A stretch of 64,000 nt of DNA from Rhodobacteraceae bacterium F11138 (GTDB taxonomy: Bacteria > Pseudomonadota > Alphaproteobacteria > Rhodobacterales > Rhodobacteraceae), in assembly GCA_016521575.1 (NCBI GenBank), contig JAEKDP010000003.1, positions 186,001-250,000 on the forward strand, written 5' to 3'. Both the position numbers and the translations under genes were made by a program. Positions 27,633 to 36,159 of this stretch are shown here, piece by piece. Positions within the stretch are counted from its first letter, which is position 1; each line of letters starts with the position of its first letter. The notes under the pieces are model-generated. The model saw only the letters and a program-made list of their open reading frames with translations, had not been told where the DNA came from and did not search any database.

Positions 27633-27669
27633 GAATGGTTCCTCCCTATAATCATGAAATTCTACCGGG

Positions 27670-28971
27670 TCACAGTGTCGCCAGGATCTCTTGTGCCGCG
27701 TCCACGCTGACCTGACCGCGTTCGGCAATGGCCCTGGCGACGATCTCGATCTGTTCGCCCGTCGCCCCGGCGACGATCGCGATGTTACGGGCGTGCAGGG
27801 CCATATGGCCCTTCTGGATGCCTTCGGTGGCCAGTGCGCGCAGCGCGGCCATGTTCTGTGCCAGGCCCACGGCGACAACCACCTCGGACAGTTCCTGAGC
27901 GGTTTCCACCCCCAGCACTTTAAGTGCGGCCTGTGCCGCCGGGTGGGTCTTGGTTGCGCCACCCACGAGACCCAGCGCCATCGGCATCTCGATCGTGCCC
28001 GTCAGGTTGCCGTCGGCGTCCTGTTCCCACCGGGTAAGCGAACCGTAGCGCCCCGAGCGCGCTGCATAGGCGTGGGCGCCGGCCTCGATCGCGCGCCAGT
28101 CATTCCCGGTTGCCACCACGACCGGGTCGATCCCGTTCATGATGCCCTTGTTGTGTGTCGCGGCGCGGTAAGGGTCGATTTCGGCAAGGGTGCAGGCCTC
28201 GACCATGCCGCGAATGACGTCCGTGCCGGGCAGGTCGCGGGTTGTCATCGCGTCGGGTGTGACGGTGACGCGTGCCCGTGCGAGCCGCCGGTCGGCAAGG
28301 TTGGACAGGATGCGCAGCCTGGTGCGACCGCCGGTCAGTTCGGCGACGCGCGGGGCGATCGCTTCGGCCATGCTGTTGACCGTGTTGGCCCCCATCGCGT
28401 CGCGCACATCCACCAGGATATGCAGTACGACCATCGGCCCGACACGCGAGGTTTCGAATACTTCCACCTCGATGCCGATGCAGCCGCCCCCCACCTGGAC
28501 AAGCATCTTGTCTCGGCTGTTGCACATGGATTTCAGTTCATCTTCGGCAGCCAGAAGACGATGGCGCGCACCGTGCGGATCGGTCAAATCCAGCACCTGG
28601 ATCTGTGCTCGCATCACCGCCGGGTCGGATGAGGTAAGAAAGCCGCCGCCGTCGCGCGCGATCTTGGCCATGTAGGACGCCGCCGCAACGACCGAGGGTT
28701 CCTCGACCGCCATCGGTATCAGGTAGTCACGCCCGTTGACGACGAAATTCGTGGCCACGGCGAGCGGCAGTTCGAACTTGCCGATCACGTTTTCGATCAT
28801 GCCATTGGCCAGCGGCATGGGCAGCACATCGCGCCCGGCGAGTATCTCGCGCGTGTTGCCGTCAAGCCCGACGGTTTGTGCGAGAACGTCAAGACGGCTC
28901 TCGGGCTCGAGGTTGCGCAGGCTTTCAATGCGGGAATTCACCCGCTTCGGCTGCTGGCCGGTTGCTGACAT
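27670..28971 (-). CDS. mvaA: Class II (degradative-type) HMG-CoA reductase
   Basis: A 433-residue class II enzyme interconverting mevalonate and HMG-CoA. Catalytic residues by family alignment are Glu91 (VEEPS), Lys275 (HNKGIMNG), Asp291 ([10 protein letters not shown]) and His389 (GHMALHARN). [20 protein letters not shown] and [12 protein letters not shown] are hallmark blocks, and the full length tracks Pseudomonas mevalonii MvaA, which runs in the oxidative direction with NAD. First gene of an operon with TRAP transporter genes and no other mevalonate-pathway gene, which favours catabolism. HMG-CoA lyase must be elsewhere. Confidence 0.93.
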   Translation of the reverse strand: MSATGQQPKRVNSRIESLRNLEPESRLDVLAQTVGLDGNTREILAGRDVLPMPLANGMIENVIGKFELPLAVATNFVVNGRDYLIPMAVEEPSVVAAASYMAKIARDGGGFLTSSDPAVMRAQIQVLDLTDPHGARHRLLAAEDELKSMCNSRDKMLVQVGGGCIGIEVEVFETSRVGPMVVLHILVDVRDAMGANTVNSMAEAIAPRVAELTGGRTRLRILSNLADRRLARARVTVTPDAMTTRDLPGTDVIRGMVEACTLAEIDPYRAATHNKGIMNGIDPVVVATGNDWRAIEAGAHAYAARSGRYGSLTRWEQDADGNLTGTIEMPMALGLVGGATKTHPAAQAALKVLGVETAQELSEVVVAVGLAQNMAALRALATEGIQKGHMALHARNIAIVAGATGEQIEIVARAIAERGQVSVDAAQEILATL

Positions 28972-29054
28972 TGGTTTCTCCTCACGTCGCCCGAAGACTC
29001 TTTCGGGGGTATTCAGAAACGAAACCTATTTGACCCGAAATCGTTATCATAGGT

Positions 29055-29082
29055 ACAGTTGAGGAAATCAGCCTCATACTGT
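29055..29082. promoter_or_regulatory. Imperfect inverted repeat, probable MocR operator
   Basis: ACAGTTGAGG, a seven-base gap, then CCTCATACTGT form an inverted repeat interrupted by one extra base. It lies in the 124-base divergent region of the HMG-CoA reductase operon and the MocR gene, 14 bases before the MocR ATG. Confidence 0.45.
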
Positions 29083-29095
29083 TCCGGTGGGAAAT

Positions 29096-30505
29096 ATGGT
29101 ACAATTCATTCGTTCCGGCCGTCAGACAAAGACCGACAGGATTGTGGACAGCATCGCCGCCCAGATCGGGTCCGGCCTGCTGAACGAGGGCGACAGGCTG
29201 CCGTCAATTCGCGCGGCCGCCAAAGAATTCAACGTATCAAAGAACACCGTGGTCGAAGCCTATGACAGACTGGTGGCCAAGGGTCAGATCACTGCGCGCC
29301 CCGGATCGGGGTTTTCCGTCGCGCCGACAGCGCGCCCGCCGCGAAGCGAGACCGCCCCGCGTCATGTGGTTGAGGCGGTGGACAGCGTGTCGTTGCTGCG
29401 CGCCCAGCTCGACCAGAACTATGCGGTTCGCGTCGGAGACGGGCGCCCGCCGCCATCGTGGATGGCGGGGCTGTCTCTGCGGCTGCCACGCAACCAGCTT
29501 GCCGAGGCCGAACAGAATACCTCTGGCTATGGTTCGGCGATGGGGCATGCCGCGCTGCGTCAGTTGATCGCCGCGCGCCATCAGCTTGACGGTATCCCGC
29601 TGGAACCCGAGCAGATCGTGACCACATTCGGTGCCAATCACGCGCTGGACCTGATCGTGCGCCGCTACCTGTCGCCGGGCGATACGGTGCTGGTGGACGA
29701 ACCGGGGTACTATCCGTTGTTCGCCAAGCTGAAGCTGGCGCAGGTCAATTATGTCGGGGTCCCACGGGGGGGGACGGGCCCCGATCTGGACAGGCTCAAG
29801 GAGATCGCCCTGCGCGAGCGGCCAAAGATCTATTTCACCCAGTCGACCGCCCACAATCCGACTGGCGGCTCGTATGATCTGGCCACGTCGCATGGGCTGC
29901 TGACGCTGGCGGAGACCTGCAATTTTCTGGTGGTGGATGACGATCCGTTCAGCGATCTTCCGGGCCCGCGCGGCATTCGTCTTGCGGCGCTGGACCGGTT
30001 CACCCATGTGATTGGCGTCGGTACCTTTTCCAAGACTCTGTCAGCCAGCTTTCGCACCGGGTATGTCGCGGCACGGCCCGAGATCGTCGCAGAGATTGCC
30101 GAACTCAAGATGTTGACGACGGTGAATTCGTCCCGGTTTTCCGAGATGATCATCACCGAGATGATCCGCAACCGGACCTATGAACGCCATCTCAAACGGC
30201 TTTCGCAGCGCCTTGTACATGCCAGCGAGCTGCTGACCCGGAACCTGGCCGAGCTTGGGCTGGCTTGCCGGATCCCGCCGGGGCAGGGATACTATGCCTG
30301 GCTTGATCTGCCGGATGGCGTGTCTGACACCGAACTGGCGCATGCCGCCGCGCGAGAGGGGATATTCCTGGCACCGTCCACGTTCTTTTCCGTCGCCTCT
30401 CAACCTCAGCCCGCCGGAATGCGCCTCAACATCACCCGGACAGATGATGCACGATTTTTCACTTTCCTGCGCCGAGAGCTGTGCCAGGCGTCCGGGTCAG
30501 GGTGA
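29096..30505 (+). CDS. MocR-family regulator (GntR HTH fused to aminotransferase)
   Basis: A 469-residue PLP-binding regulator. Residues 1-75 are a GntR winged helix (GLLNEGDRLPSIRAAAKEFN, SKNTVVEAYDRLVAKGQI); the rest is a fold-type I aminotransferase, with NPTGGSYDLA and the PLP-lysine site GTFSKTLSASFRTGYVA intact. ATG 29096 is preferred over GTG 29087. Divergent from the HMG-CoA reductase/TRAP operon and the likely controller. MocR proteins usually sense amino compounds or PLP, so its effector here is unclear. Confidence 0.92.
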   Translation: MVQFIRSGRQTKTDRIVDSIAAQIGSGLLNEGDRLPSIRAAAKEFNVSKNTVVEAYDRLVAKGQITARPGSGFSVAPTARPPRSETAPRHVVEAVDSVSLLRAQLDQNYAVRVGDGRPPPSWMAGLSLRLPRNQLAEAEQNTSGYGSAMGHAALRQLIAARHQLDGIPLEPEQIVTTFGANHALDLIVRRYLSPGDTVLVDEPGYYPLFAKLKLAQVNYVGVPRGGTGPDLDRLKEIALRERPKIYFTQSTAHNPTGGSYDLATSHGLLTLAETCNFLVVDDDPFSDLPGPRGIRLAALDRFTHVIGVGTFSKTLSASFRTGYVAARPEIVAEIAELKMLTTVNSSRFSEMIITEMIRNRTYERHLKRLSQRLVHASELLTRNLAELGLACRIPPGQGYYAWLDLPDGVSDTELAHAAAREGIFLAPSTFFSVASQPQPAGMRLNITRTDDARFFTFLRRELCQASGSG

Positions 30506-30765
30506 ACCTTTGCTCGATAGCCTGTGAAAGACCGCTCCAACGCAGATCGGGCTGCCTGCAACGTTGTGCACCCCATGCCGACCTGCGCCCGATATGGTTT
30601 CCGATTGTGCCGGTTCGCGCGCTCCGCATGTGTCGGACTTGCCCTATTCTGAGCAAGCTGGCACAAGCTCGGATCAGGTGTCATTCTTGCTTGGATATCG
30701 CTTTGTCTTTTCTTTCGGTCACGTCGGTCCCGCGGCTGCGATGGAGTTCGCCAAAGGCGTTCACC

Positions 30766-31359
30766 ATGAGACCGCCGTTGGCATCGGTGGTGTTTCTCGT
30801 CATTGGTCTGGTCATCTTCGGCCTTGGCGAAGCGCTTCTGGTGGCCGCAGGTGTGGGCGTAAGCCCGTGGACCGTATTCGCGCAAGGCGTGACCCATGTC
30901 ACGGGCTGGAGTCTGGGCTTCGCCTCTTTCGTCATCAGCATATCGGTTCTGGGCTTGTGGATTCCGCTCAGGCAGGTACCGGGCATGGGAACGATCCTCA
31001 ACGCGATCATCATTGCGCTGGTGCTGGACGTCGTGCTGCCCTATCTGCCCGGGTTTCAGTCCTATCTCGCGAATGCGGCGCTGGCCCTGACCGGTGTGTT
31101 CGTGACCGGATTCGGCGGGGCGATCTACCTGATTGCAAACCTGGGCCCTGGTCCCAGGGACGGTCTCATGACCGGGCTTCAGGGTGTCACTGGACAACCC
31201 ATCGCGCGCGTGCGCACGTTTCTTGAATTGACCGTCGTTGTGATCGGTTGCGCATTGGGCGGCACGCTGGGTCTGGGAACGATTTTCTTTGCACTGGGCA
31301 TCGGACCGGCAATGGCAATGGGGATGCAAATTCTGCAATCCCGCAGCGTCGCGCAGTAA
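30766..31359 (+). CDS. YczE/YitT-type membrane protein
   Basis: A 197-residue inner membrane protein with about five hydrophobic spans. GEALLVAAGVGVSPWTVFAQ and LIANLGPGPRDGLMTGLQGV match the YczE family (the G-x-GPRDGLM block). RBS AAAGG lies nine bases before ATG 30766. The 260 bases before it (30506-30765) hold no gene I can support. Function unknown; it may be a small-molecule carrier, since it follows the MocR gene on the same strand. Confidence 0.82.
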   Translation: MRPPLASVVFLVIGLVIFGLGEALLVAAGVGVSPWTVFAQGVTHVTGWSLGFASFVISISVLGLWIPLRQVPGMGTILNAIIIALVLDVVLPYLPGFQSYLANAALALTGVFVTGFGGAIYLIANLGPGPRDGLMTGLQGVTGQPIARVRTFLELTVVVIGCALGGTLGLGTIFFALGIGPAMAMGMQILQSRSVAQ

Positions 31360-31439
31360 CGTGAGCCCGGCGTTGGTTGGCGCAACCGCCACGCGGGTGG
31401 TGCCCGTTCAGATCGCGCACGCACAAGGCGTCTGTCGCA

Positions 31440-33110
31440 TCAACGCTGACGTCGAAAGGTGCCCAGGCCCTCACCGTTCAGATGCTCGATCCGCAGGCTC
31501 ATGCCGGGTTCCGCGGGTGTTTCGATGAATTCGACCAGTGAAACCGATCCCTCTGGCTGGTTCTCGGTCACGGGATAAACCACGAAACTGTCGCCATCCC
31601 AGTGCCGCATGGGCAGCGCGCGGCCGTCTGGCCCCAGTCGCAGCACAAGGCCTTCGGCGGTTTCAGCAATCGATGCGGGGCCGAAATAGGCACTGTCATA
31701 GGCGCCGACATAGGTTGCCGCCGGTCCTGCCGGGGTGGCGTCGGCGGGCGGTTCGGCGCCGACAAAATGCCCCACCGGAGCGCTCAGCGGCGCCATGATC
31801 GGGGCATAGGCGGCCAGCCAGTCCCGGCTGTCGGCCCCGATTTCCGCCCGGTCAAGAAAGCTTGCGGTAATCGCTTCGGCGGCCCCGGTCGGTGGGGCAT
31901 TGGTCAGCACGACGATCCCCAGATCCAGGTCCGGCACCATCGCCAGACTGGTCGACGCCCCAAACGCGAAAGCGCCCGAATGGCTGAGCATCACGCGCCC
32001 GGTCAGACGTGTCCCGACATTGAAGCCGAACCCATAGGCACCAGGACGCGCGGAAATATCCATCGACGCCCCTTGGATCGTCTGAGCTGAGAGCGCCGGG
32101 GCCAATGCTTCCTCGGACATCAACTGCGCGTCGTGCACTGTTCCGCGCCCCAGCACCATCGCCATCCAGCGCGCCATGTCATTGGCGCTGGAACTGACCC
32201 CACCTGCCGGGCTTTGGGCATCCGGCTGGCGAAGGTCGGCGACCCGATACCCATCTTCCCCGCTGACATGGCTCGCCGCCCGGTTGTCTTGCGTCATATA
32301 GTCGGCGTGGCGCGAACTGGTCGAAGTCATGCCAAGCGGTGCATAAAGCGCGGTTGCCGACAGATCGGCCCAATCCGTGCCAGCCGCCACGGCGACAGCT
32401 TCGGCCGCGGCGGTGAGGCCGAAGTTGGTATAGGCATAGTCGGCCCGGAAATCCCCCTTTGGCAGCAATGCAAGTCGCTCCAGCACTGCACGGCGACCGA
32501 ACCCGATATCTTCGAGATCGTCACCGGCATGACCTGGCAGGCCCGAGCGATGCGCGTAGAGATCGCCTATGGTGACATGATCGCTGATCCAGGGATCGCC
32601 CATATCGAACCAGGGCAGGAATTCTCGCACCGGGCTGTGCCAGGTCACGGTGCCCGCATCCACCTGTGTTGCGACCACGGTGGCGCCTACCGGTTTTGAC
32701 ACGGACGCCAGCAGAAAGACCGTATCGGCGTCAACGCGTGCCACATGCCCGGCCGCACGGATGCCAAAGCCCCGGGCATAGACCGTTTGCCCCTTGTGGA
32801 CCACGGCAATGGCCAGCCCCGGGAGTCCGGTGCTTGCAAGAACATCGCGGCCAAGCTCATCCAGCGTTGCGATCGCGCCCGCGATCCGTTCGTCTGGCAC
32901 GGGCAACAGCACGGCCATGGGCGGTGCGACCGTCGGATCCGGCATGGCAAACGCGGGCGGCAGGGTGTCCGCGCCTGCCGCGCCGGGCAACGCCAAGGCC
33001 AGCAGACCCGCCAGGATCAGGCTGGTGCCGAGCAACCGGTGATCCGCATGCCGGCGTCCGATCCGGTGCCGTGGGTGCGTTTCGTGCGGCAGGACCGGGC
33101 GCATTCTCAT
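31440..33110 (-). CDS. Exported class C beta-lactamase-like serine hydrolase
   Basis: A 556-residue protein. A long basic start (residues 1-26) precedes the hydrophobic signal LLGTSLILAGLLALALPGAA. The catalytic Ser-x-x-Lys is LLASVSKPVGA, and the Tyr-x-Asn is DYAYTNFG; PAGGVSSSANDMARWM is the usual third block. A C-terminal beta domain of about 130 residues follows. Such proteins are esterases, lactonases or peptidases rather than true beta-lactamases. Convergent with the YczE gene. Confidence 0.87.
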   Translation of the reverse strand: MRMRPVLPHETHPRHRIGRRHADHRLLGTSLILAGLLALALPGAAGADTLPPAFAMPDPTVAPPMAVLLPVPDERIAGAIATLDELGRDVLASTGLPGLAIAVVHKGQTVYARGFGIRAAGHVARVDADTVFLLASVSKPVGATVVATQVDAGTVTWHSPVREFLPWFDMGDPWISDHVTIGDLYAHRSGLPGHAGDDLEDIGFGRRAVLERLALLPKGDFRADYAYTNFGLTAAAEAVAVAAGTDWADLSATALYAPLGMTSTSSRHADYMTQDNRAASHVSGEDGYRVADLRQPDAQSPAGGVSSSANDMARWMAMVLGRGTVHDAQLMSEEALAPALSAQTIQGASMDISARPGAYGFGFNVGTRLTGRVMLSHSGAFAFGASTSLAMVPDLDLGIVVLTNAPPTGAAEAITASFLDRAEIGADSRDWLAAYAPIMAPLSAPVGHFVGAEPPADATPAGPAATYVGAYDSAYFGPASIAETAEGLVLRLGPDGRALPMRHWDGDSFVVYPVTENQPEGSVSLVEFIETPAEPGMSLRIEHLNGEGLGTFRRQR

Positions 33111-33407
33111 GTTTCACTTTCCTTCTTCGAACAACGTTCATCGCAACAGGCCAGCCGCATTGTGACAGAATTCTCGCGGATCGGAAGGCACTGATGTCGC
33201 TGTGAAAGACAGGTTCGGTCTCGCACAGCGCGCCCGCTTGCATTGCTTTGCATATCAGCCCGGACCCCAGAGACCACCATGGCTGACGTCACTTTCGGAC
33301 CTTCGGGCTGCCCGCCCGAGAGCCTCGGCAACCTTGCGGGCACCAGCGCCGGCGTCGACTGTCAAGCCATCGGACCGGATCATCGCGCCGAGCCGGATGA
33401 TTTGCGG

Positions 33408-33848
33408 TCAACCTTGCTGCGCGAACCCTTGGGCGATCGCCTGGAACGGCAGGCCGATGGATGCGAAACGGGTTGGAAACCCGCGTGCGGCGGCGAAAAC
33501 GGACAGGTCGCGCCAGGCACGGGGGAAATCGACGTCCTGGCCCCGGAGCACTGTGCAAAGCCGCCGCCCGGCGTCCGCGATCTGGTCCTGGGTTTGCCCG
33601 ACCCCCGAACGTGAGACGATCCCCAGCGAGGCCATGCCAAGCGTACAGGCGCGCGCCTTCCAGCCGAGCGCCACAAGGATGCCATCGCGCACGAGAAGAT
33701 CCAGCGTCATCATGCTGCCGCACACCGGGCTGCGACAGGTCACGGTGATACTGGGCGCCTCCAGGCGGCGATCGGCGCGCACCCGGGCGGAAAATTCCCG
33801 GATGCGCGGTTGATAAAGCGCGGTCAATGCCGCGTCGCTGTCGGCCAT
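33408..33848 (-). CDS. IscU-like iron-sulfur scaffold protein
   Basis: A 146-residue protein related to the IscU/NifU N-domain. SPVCGSMMTLDLLVRDG corresponds to the first cluster Cys with its strand, and WKARACTLGMASLG to the second Cys with the following helix; the third Cys of IscU (near the C-terminus) is not evident, and CTVLRGQDVDF may supply a substitute. It starts two bases after the DUF1641 stop, in the SQR-like operon. 33111-33407 downstream holds no clear gene. It probably assembles or holds a cluster for this operon; inferred. Confidence 0.72.
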   Translation of the reverse strand: MADSDAALTALYQPRIREFSARVRADRRLEAPSITVTCRSPVCGSMMTLDLLVRDGILVALGWKARACTLGMASLGIVSRSGVGQTQDQIADAGRRLCTVLRGQDVDFPRAWRDLSVFAAARGFPTRFASIGLPFQAIAQGFAQQG

Positions 33849-33850
33849 GG

Positions 33851-34282
33851 TCAGGCTTCGTCGACCCCGGCCGCAGTCTGGCGCCCCAGCACCGCAAGGA
33901 ATTGCAGCACGAAGTGCATTCCGCGGCGTACGTCTTCGTCGGCGATGGCGCGCAGCAGGCCCAGCCGCGTCGGAACCGGCTCTTGCGCGGCCTGATTGGC
34001 GGCAAACCGTGCCGCGTTCGACAGCATCCAGGTATTGCTGACGACATCCTCGTACGCGGCCATCATCTTCTGGATCATCGCATCGTCGGCCATGTCCACA
34101 CCGTCCGAGGCCAGCGACAGCAGGTCGATGACATTGTGCAACCTGCGCCCCTGGATCAGCGGCGCCAGCTTGTTGGCCAGTTCGACAAGCCCGGCCTCGG
34201 TGGCCTCGTCGGCAAAGGCGCTGTCCTGGCTGAGACGTTCGAGAAGCGGAGCGTCCGCTCCGGTAGCAGTGGGGTTCGCCAT
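33851..34282 (-). CDS. DUF1641 protein
   Basis: A 143-residue helical protein. The ATG at 34282 follows a perfect AGGAGG. LAPLIQGRRLHNVIDLLSLA and DDAMIQKMMAAYEDVVSNTW fit DUF1641, a family repeatedly found next to sulfide:quinone reductase-like flavoproteins. No membrane span is strong. It lies 29 bases after the flavoprotein gene; a partner or quinone-side subunit role is inferred from that recurring pairing. Confidence 0.8.
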   Translation of the reverse strand: MANPTATGADAPLLERLSQDSAFADEATEAGLVELANKLAPLIQGRRLHNVIDLLSLASDGVDMADDAMIQKMMAAYEDVVSNTWMLSNAARFAANQAAQEPVPTRLGLLRAIADEDVRRGMHFVLQFLAVLGRQTAAGVDEA

Positions 34283-34311
34283 GGCGTCCTCCTGTTCCAT
34301 GATGTGAGAGA

Positions 34312-35502
34312 TCAAACGATGCCGCGCGCGACGGACCAGTAGATGCCGCGGTTGAAGGCCTTGCGCAGAAGCCCGCCGACCTTGGTGGGCGGCGTCGGAT
34401 GCACGTCTTCGTCGTAGTCGTACCAAAGCGGCATGCCCGCCTCGAGCCCCATCTGGGCGACGGCCTGAACCTTGCCGTCATAGGCATCGACGGTCCGGCC
34501 CAGCCGCAGATCGCCCGCGATGTTGTTCGCGATGACCGGGGATTGGTTGTGGCACGATCCCCCCGCCTTGGAGATCGGCAGGTCCACCGTGTCGCCCATC
34601 ACATAGGCATTGGGAAATCCATCAAGTTGCAGCGTTTCGCGGTTGGTGGGCAGCCAGCCTTCGTTGTTGGGGGCCTGCGACACGCCGCTTTCCAACACCG
34701 CATCGACGGCCCGGATCGGCGGCGTGGACATCAGAATGTCGAAATCCTGCTCCTCTCCCTCGGCGGAAATCGCGATCTTCTTTTCTGCATCGACCTTGGA
34801 CAGGGTAAAGCCACGCTGATACTTGATGTCGCGCTCTTCAAAGATCGGGGGCAGAACGGAACAGACCTCTTCCTGCAGAAAGAGACAATTGCGCAGCAAT
34901 TGCGAAACGGTCGGATAGGTATAAACGATCTCGACCTGATCGCGGATGCCTTTGCGGCGCAGGTATTCATCCAGCATCAATGTCGTTTCCATCGGCGCGA
35001 TGCCGCATTGATGCGGTACATTCGGCGTTTCGGGGAAGTTCACGGTGATGAAAACCCGGCCCTTTTCCAGTTTGCGCAGCTTTTCGGAAAGCTGGCGCGC
35101 CGGGTCGTACTGATAGAAGTAATCCCCCGCTTCCTTCAGCCCCTCGATCCGTTCTGGTGCTGGCAGGCAGCCGGTGGAGACGACGATATAATCGTATCCG
35201 ATCGTCTTGCCGCTTGCGGTCTTCACCGATGAGCCGGCAAAGTCGAACGCGGTGACCTTGTCGACCTGAAAGTCGATCTCGGGGCGCAGCAGCGTTTGCT
35301 GTTTGCGCCGCAGTTCGCCTTGAAAGAACATATCAAAAGCGACATACATGAACGCCGGCTTGTAATAATGCCACGGGCTGTCGGACAGCATGGTGACCTT
35401 GACCTTGCCGGCGCAAACCTCGGGATACATCTTGCTGACGATATTGTTCGCGGTCATCGTGCCGCCGATCCCGCCGCCGACGACGAGTATGTGTTTTTGC
35501 AT
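34312..35502 (-). CDS. Sulfide:quinone reductase-like flavoprotein
   Basis: A 396-residue FAD/NAD-type oxidoreductase. HILVVGGGIGGTMTANNIVS is the FAD loop; STGCLPAPERIEG, VPHQCGIAPMETTLM and KAGGSCHNQSPVIANNI each carry a Cys where SQR-type enzymes have redox or persulfide cysteines, and YVMGDTVDLPISKAGG is the second FAD motif. RBS GGAGGA precedes ATG 35502. A hydrophobic, basic C-terminus (LLRKAFNRGIYWSVARG) could touch the membrane. It probably oxidises sulfide or a persulfide and passes electrons to quinone. Confidence 0.85.
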   Translation of the reverse strand: MQKHILVVGGGIGGTMTANNIVSKMYPEVCAGKVKVTMLSDSPWHYYKPAFMYVAFDMFFQGELRRKQQTLLRPEIDFQVDKVTAFDFAGSSVKTASGKTIGYDYIVVSTGCLPAPERIEGLKEAGDYFYQYDPARQLSEKLRKLEKGRVFITVNFPETPNVPHQCGIAPMETTLMLDEYLRRKGIRDQVEIVYTYPTVSQLLRNCLFLQEEVCSVLPPIFEERDIKYQRGFTLSKVDAEKKIAISAEGEEQDFDILMSTPPIRAVDAVLESGVSQAPNNEGWLPTNRETLQLDGFPNAYVMGDTVDLPISKAGGSCHNQSPVIANNIAGDLRLGRTVDAYDGKVQAVAQMGLEAGMPLWYDYDEDVHPTPPTKVGGLLRKAFNRGIYWSVARGIV

Positions 35503-35615
35503 GATGTCTCCTCCTGCATTTGCCGATTTGACAATGGGGACAGATGGGGCCCCACTGGCAGCGTCTGAACTGTTCAACAAATGCGACCAATTTTCCCTTG
35601 TAGCCAAGCGGCAAC

Positions 35616-35632
35616 CTTTCCAATCTGGAAAG
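35616..35632. promoter_or_regulatory. Perfect inverted repeat in SQR/regulator divergent region
   Basis: CTTTCCA-ATC-TGGAAAG, seven-base perfect arms with a three-base spacer. It lies 38 bases before the winged-helix regulator gene and 114 bases before the SQR-like gene. A likely operator for that regulator. Confidence 0.5.
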
Positions 35633-35669
35633 ATGCGCCGTTGATGGCGCCGGAAGGAACGGGACAAAG

Positions 35670-36086
35670 ATGGTGGACGGAGACGACAGCGAAGAGAGGC
35701 GCGCGGCCATACGAACCGAGGTTCAAGGCCAGATCATCGAGTGCCTGAACCGGTTCTACGCGATGGAAACGGGGATGTGGGGCAGTCCGGTGGACTGCCT
35801 GATCATTCGAACCGTTGTCCAGGGCCGGATACAGGGAAAGCTATATGATCTTTCCGCCCTTTCCGAGGTTCTCGGTCTTCCTATCAGTACGTTGCACCGC
35901 AAGATCGGCTCTTTGGTGCAGAGTGGCTACCTGCGACGCGAGCCGCGCGGAAAATCCGTCTATATCACTCCGACAGAGAACACGAATATCGAACTGGACA
36001 AGACGTTCGAGTCCATGGTCGAGACCTTGCGTCGTCTGTACAATGGCGATCTGGACTCTGAAATGAACGCCATTTGCCGCGCTTGA
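35670..36086 (+). CDS. MarR-like winged-helix regulator
   Basis: A 138-residue protein. The HTH is about residues 55-95: YDLSALSEVLGLPISTLHRK then SLVQSGYLRREPRGKSVYIT as the wing. The N-terminal helix IIECLNRFYAMETGMWGSPV and the C-terminal helix FESMVETLRRLYNGDL would dimerise. Divergent from the SQR-like operon, so its likely regulator. No conserved Cys in the HTH; any redox sensing would use the single Cys near residue 29, 48 or 136. Confidence 0.8.
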   Translation: MVDGDDSEERRAAIRTEVQGQIIECLNRFYAMETGMWGSPVDCLIIRTVVQGRIQGKLYDLSALSEVLGLPISTLHRKIGSLVQSGYLRREPRGKSVYITPTENTNIELDKTFESMVETLRRLYNGDLDSEMNAICRA

Positions 36087-36159
36087 TGTATGCAAATGAA
36101 TGGGATAGCGTTCTTGCGGCGGGGGCCAATACGGCGGTTTCCGAGGGGGGCACAAGACC

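Noticed and set aside
33255-33383. Possible 42-residue minus-strand ORF after the IscU-like gene (contains LTVDAGAGARKVAEALGRAA)
   Set aside because: The composition looks plausible, but the ribosome site is weak and no family is recognised. Too little support to list as a gene.
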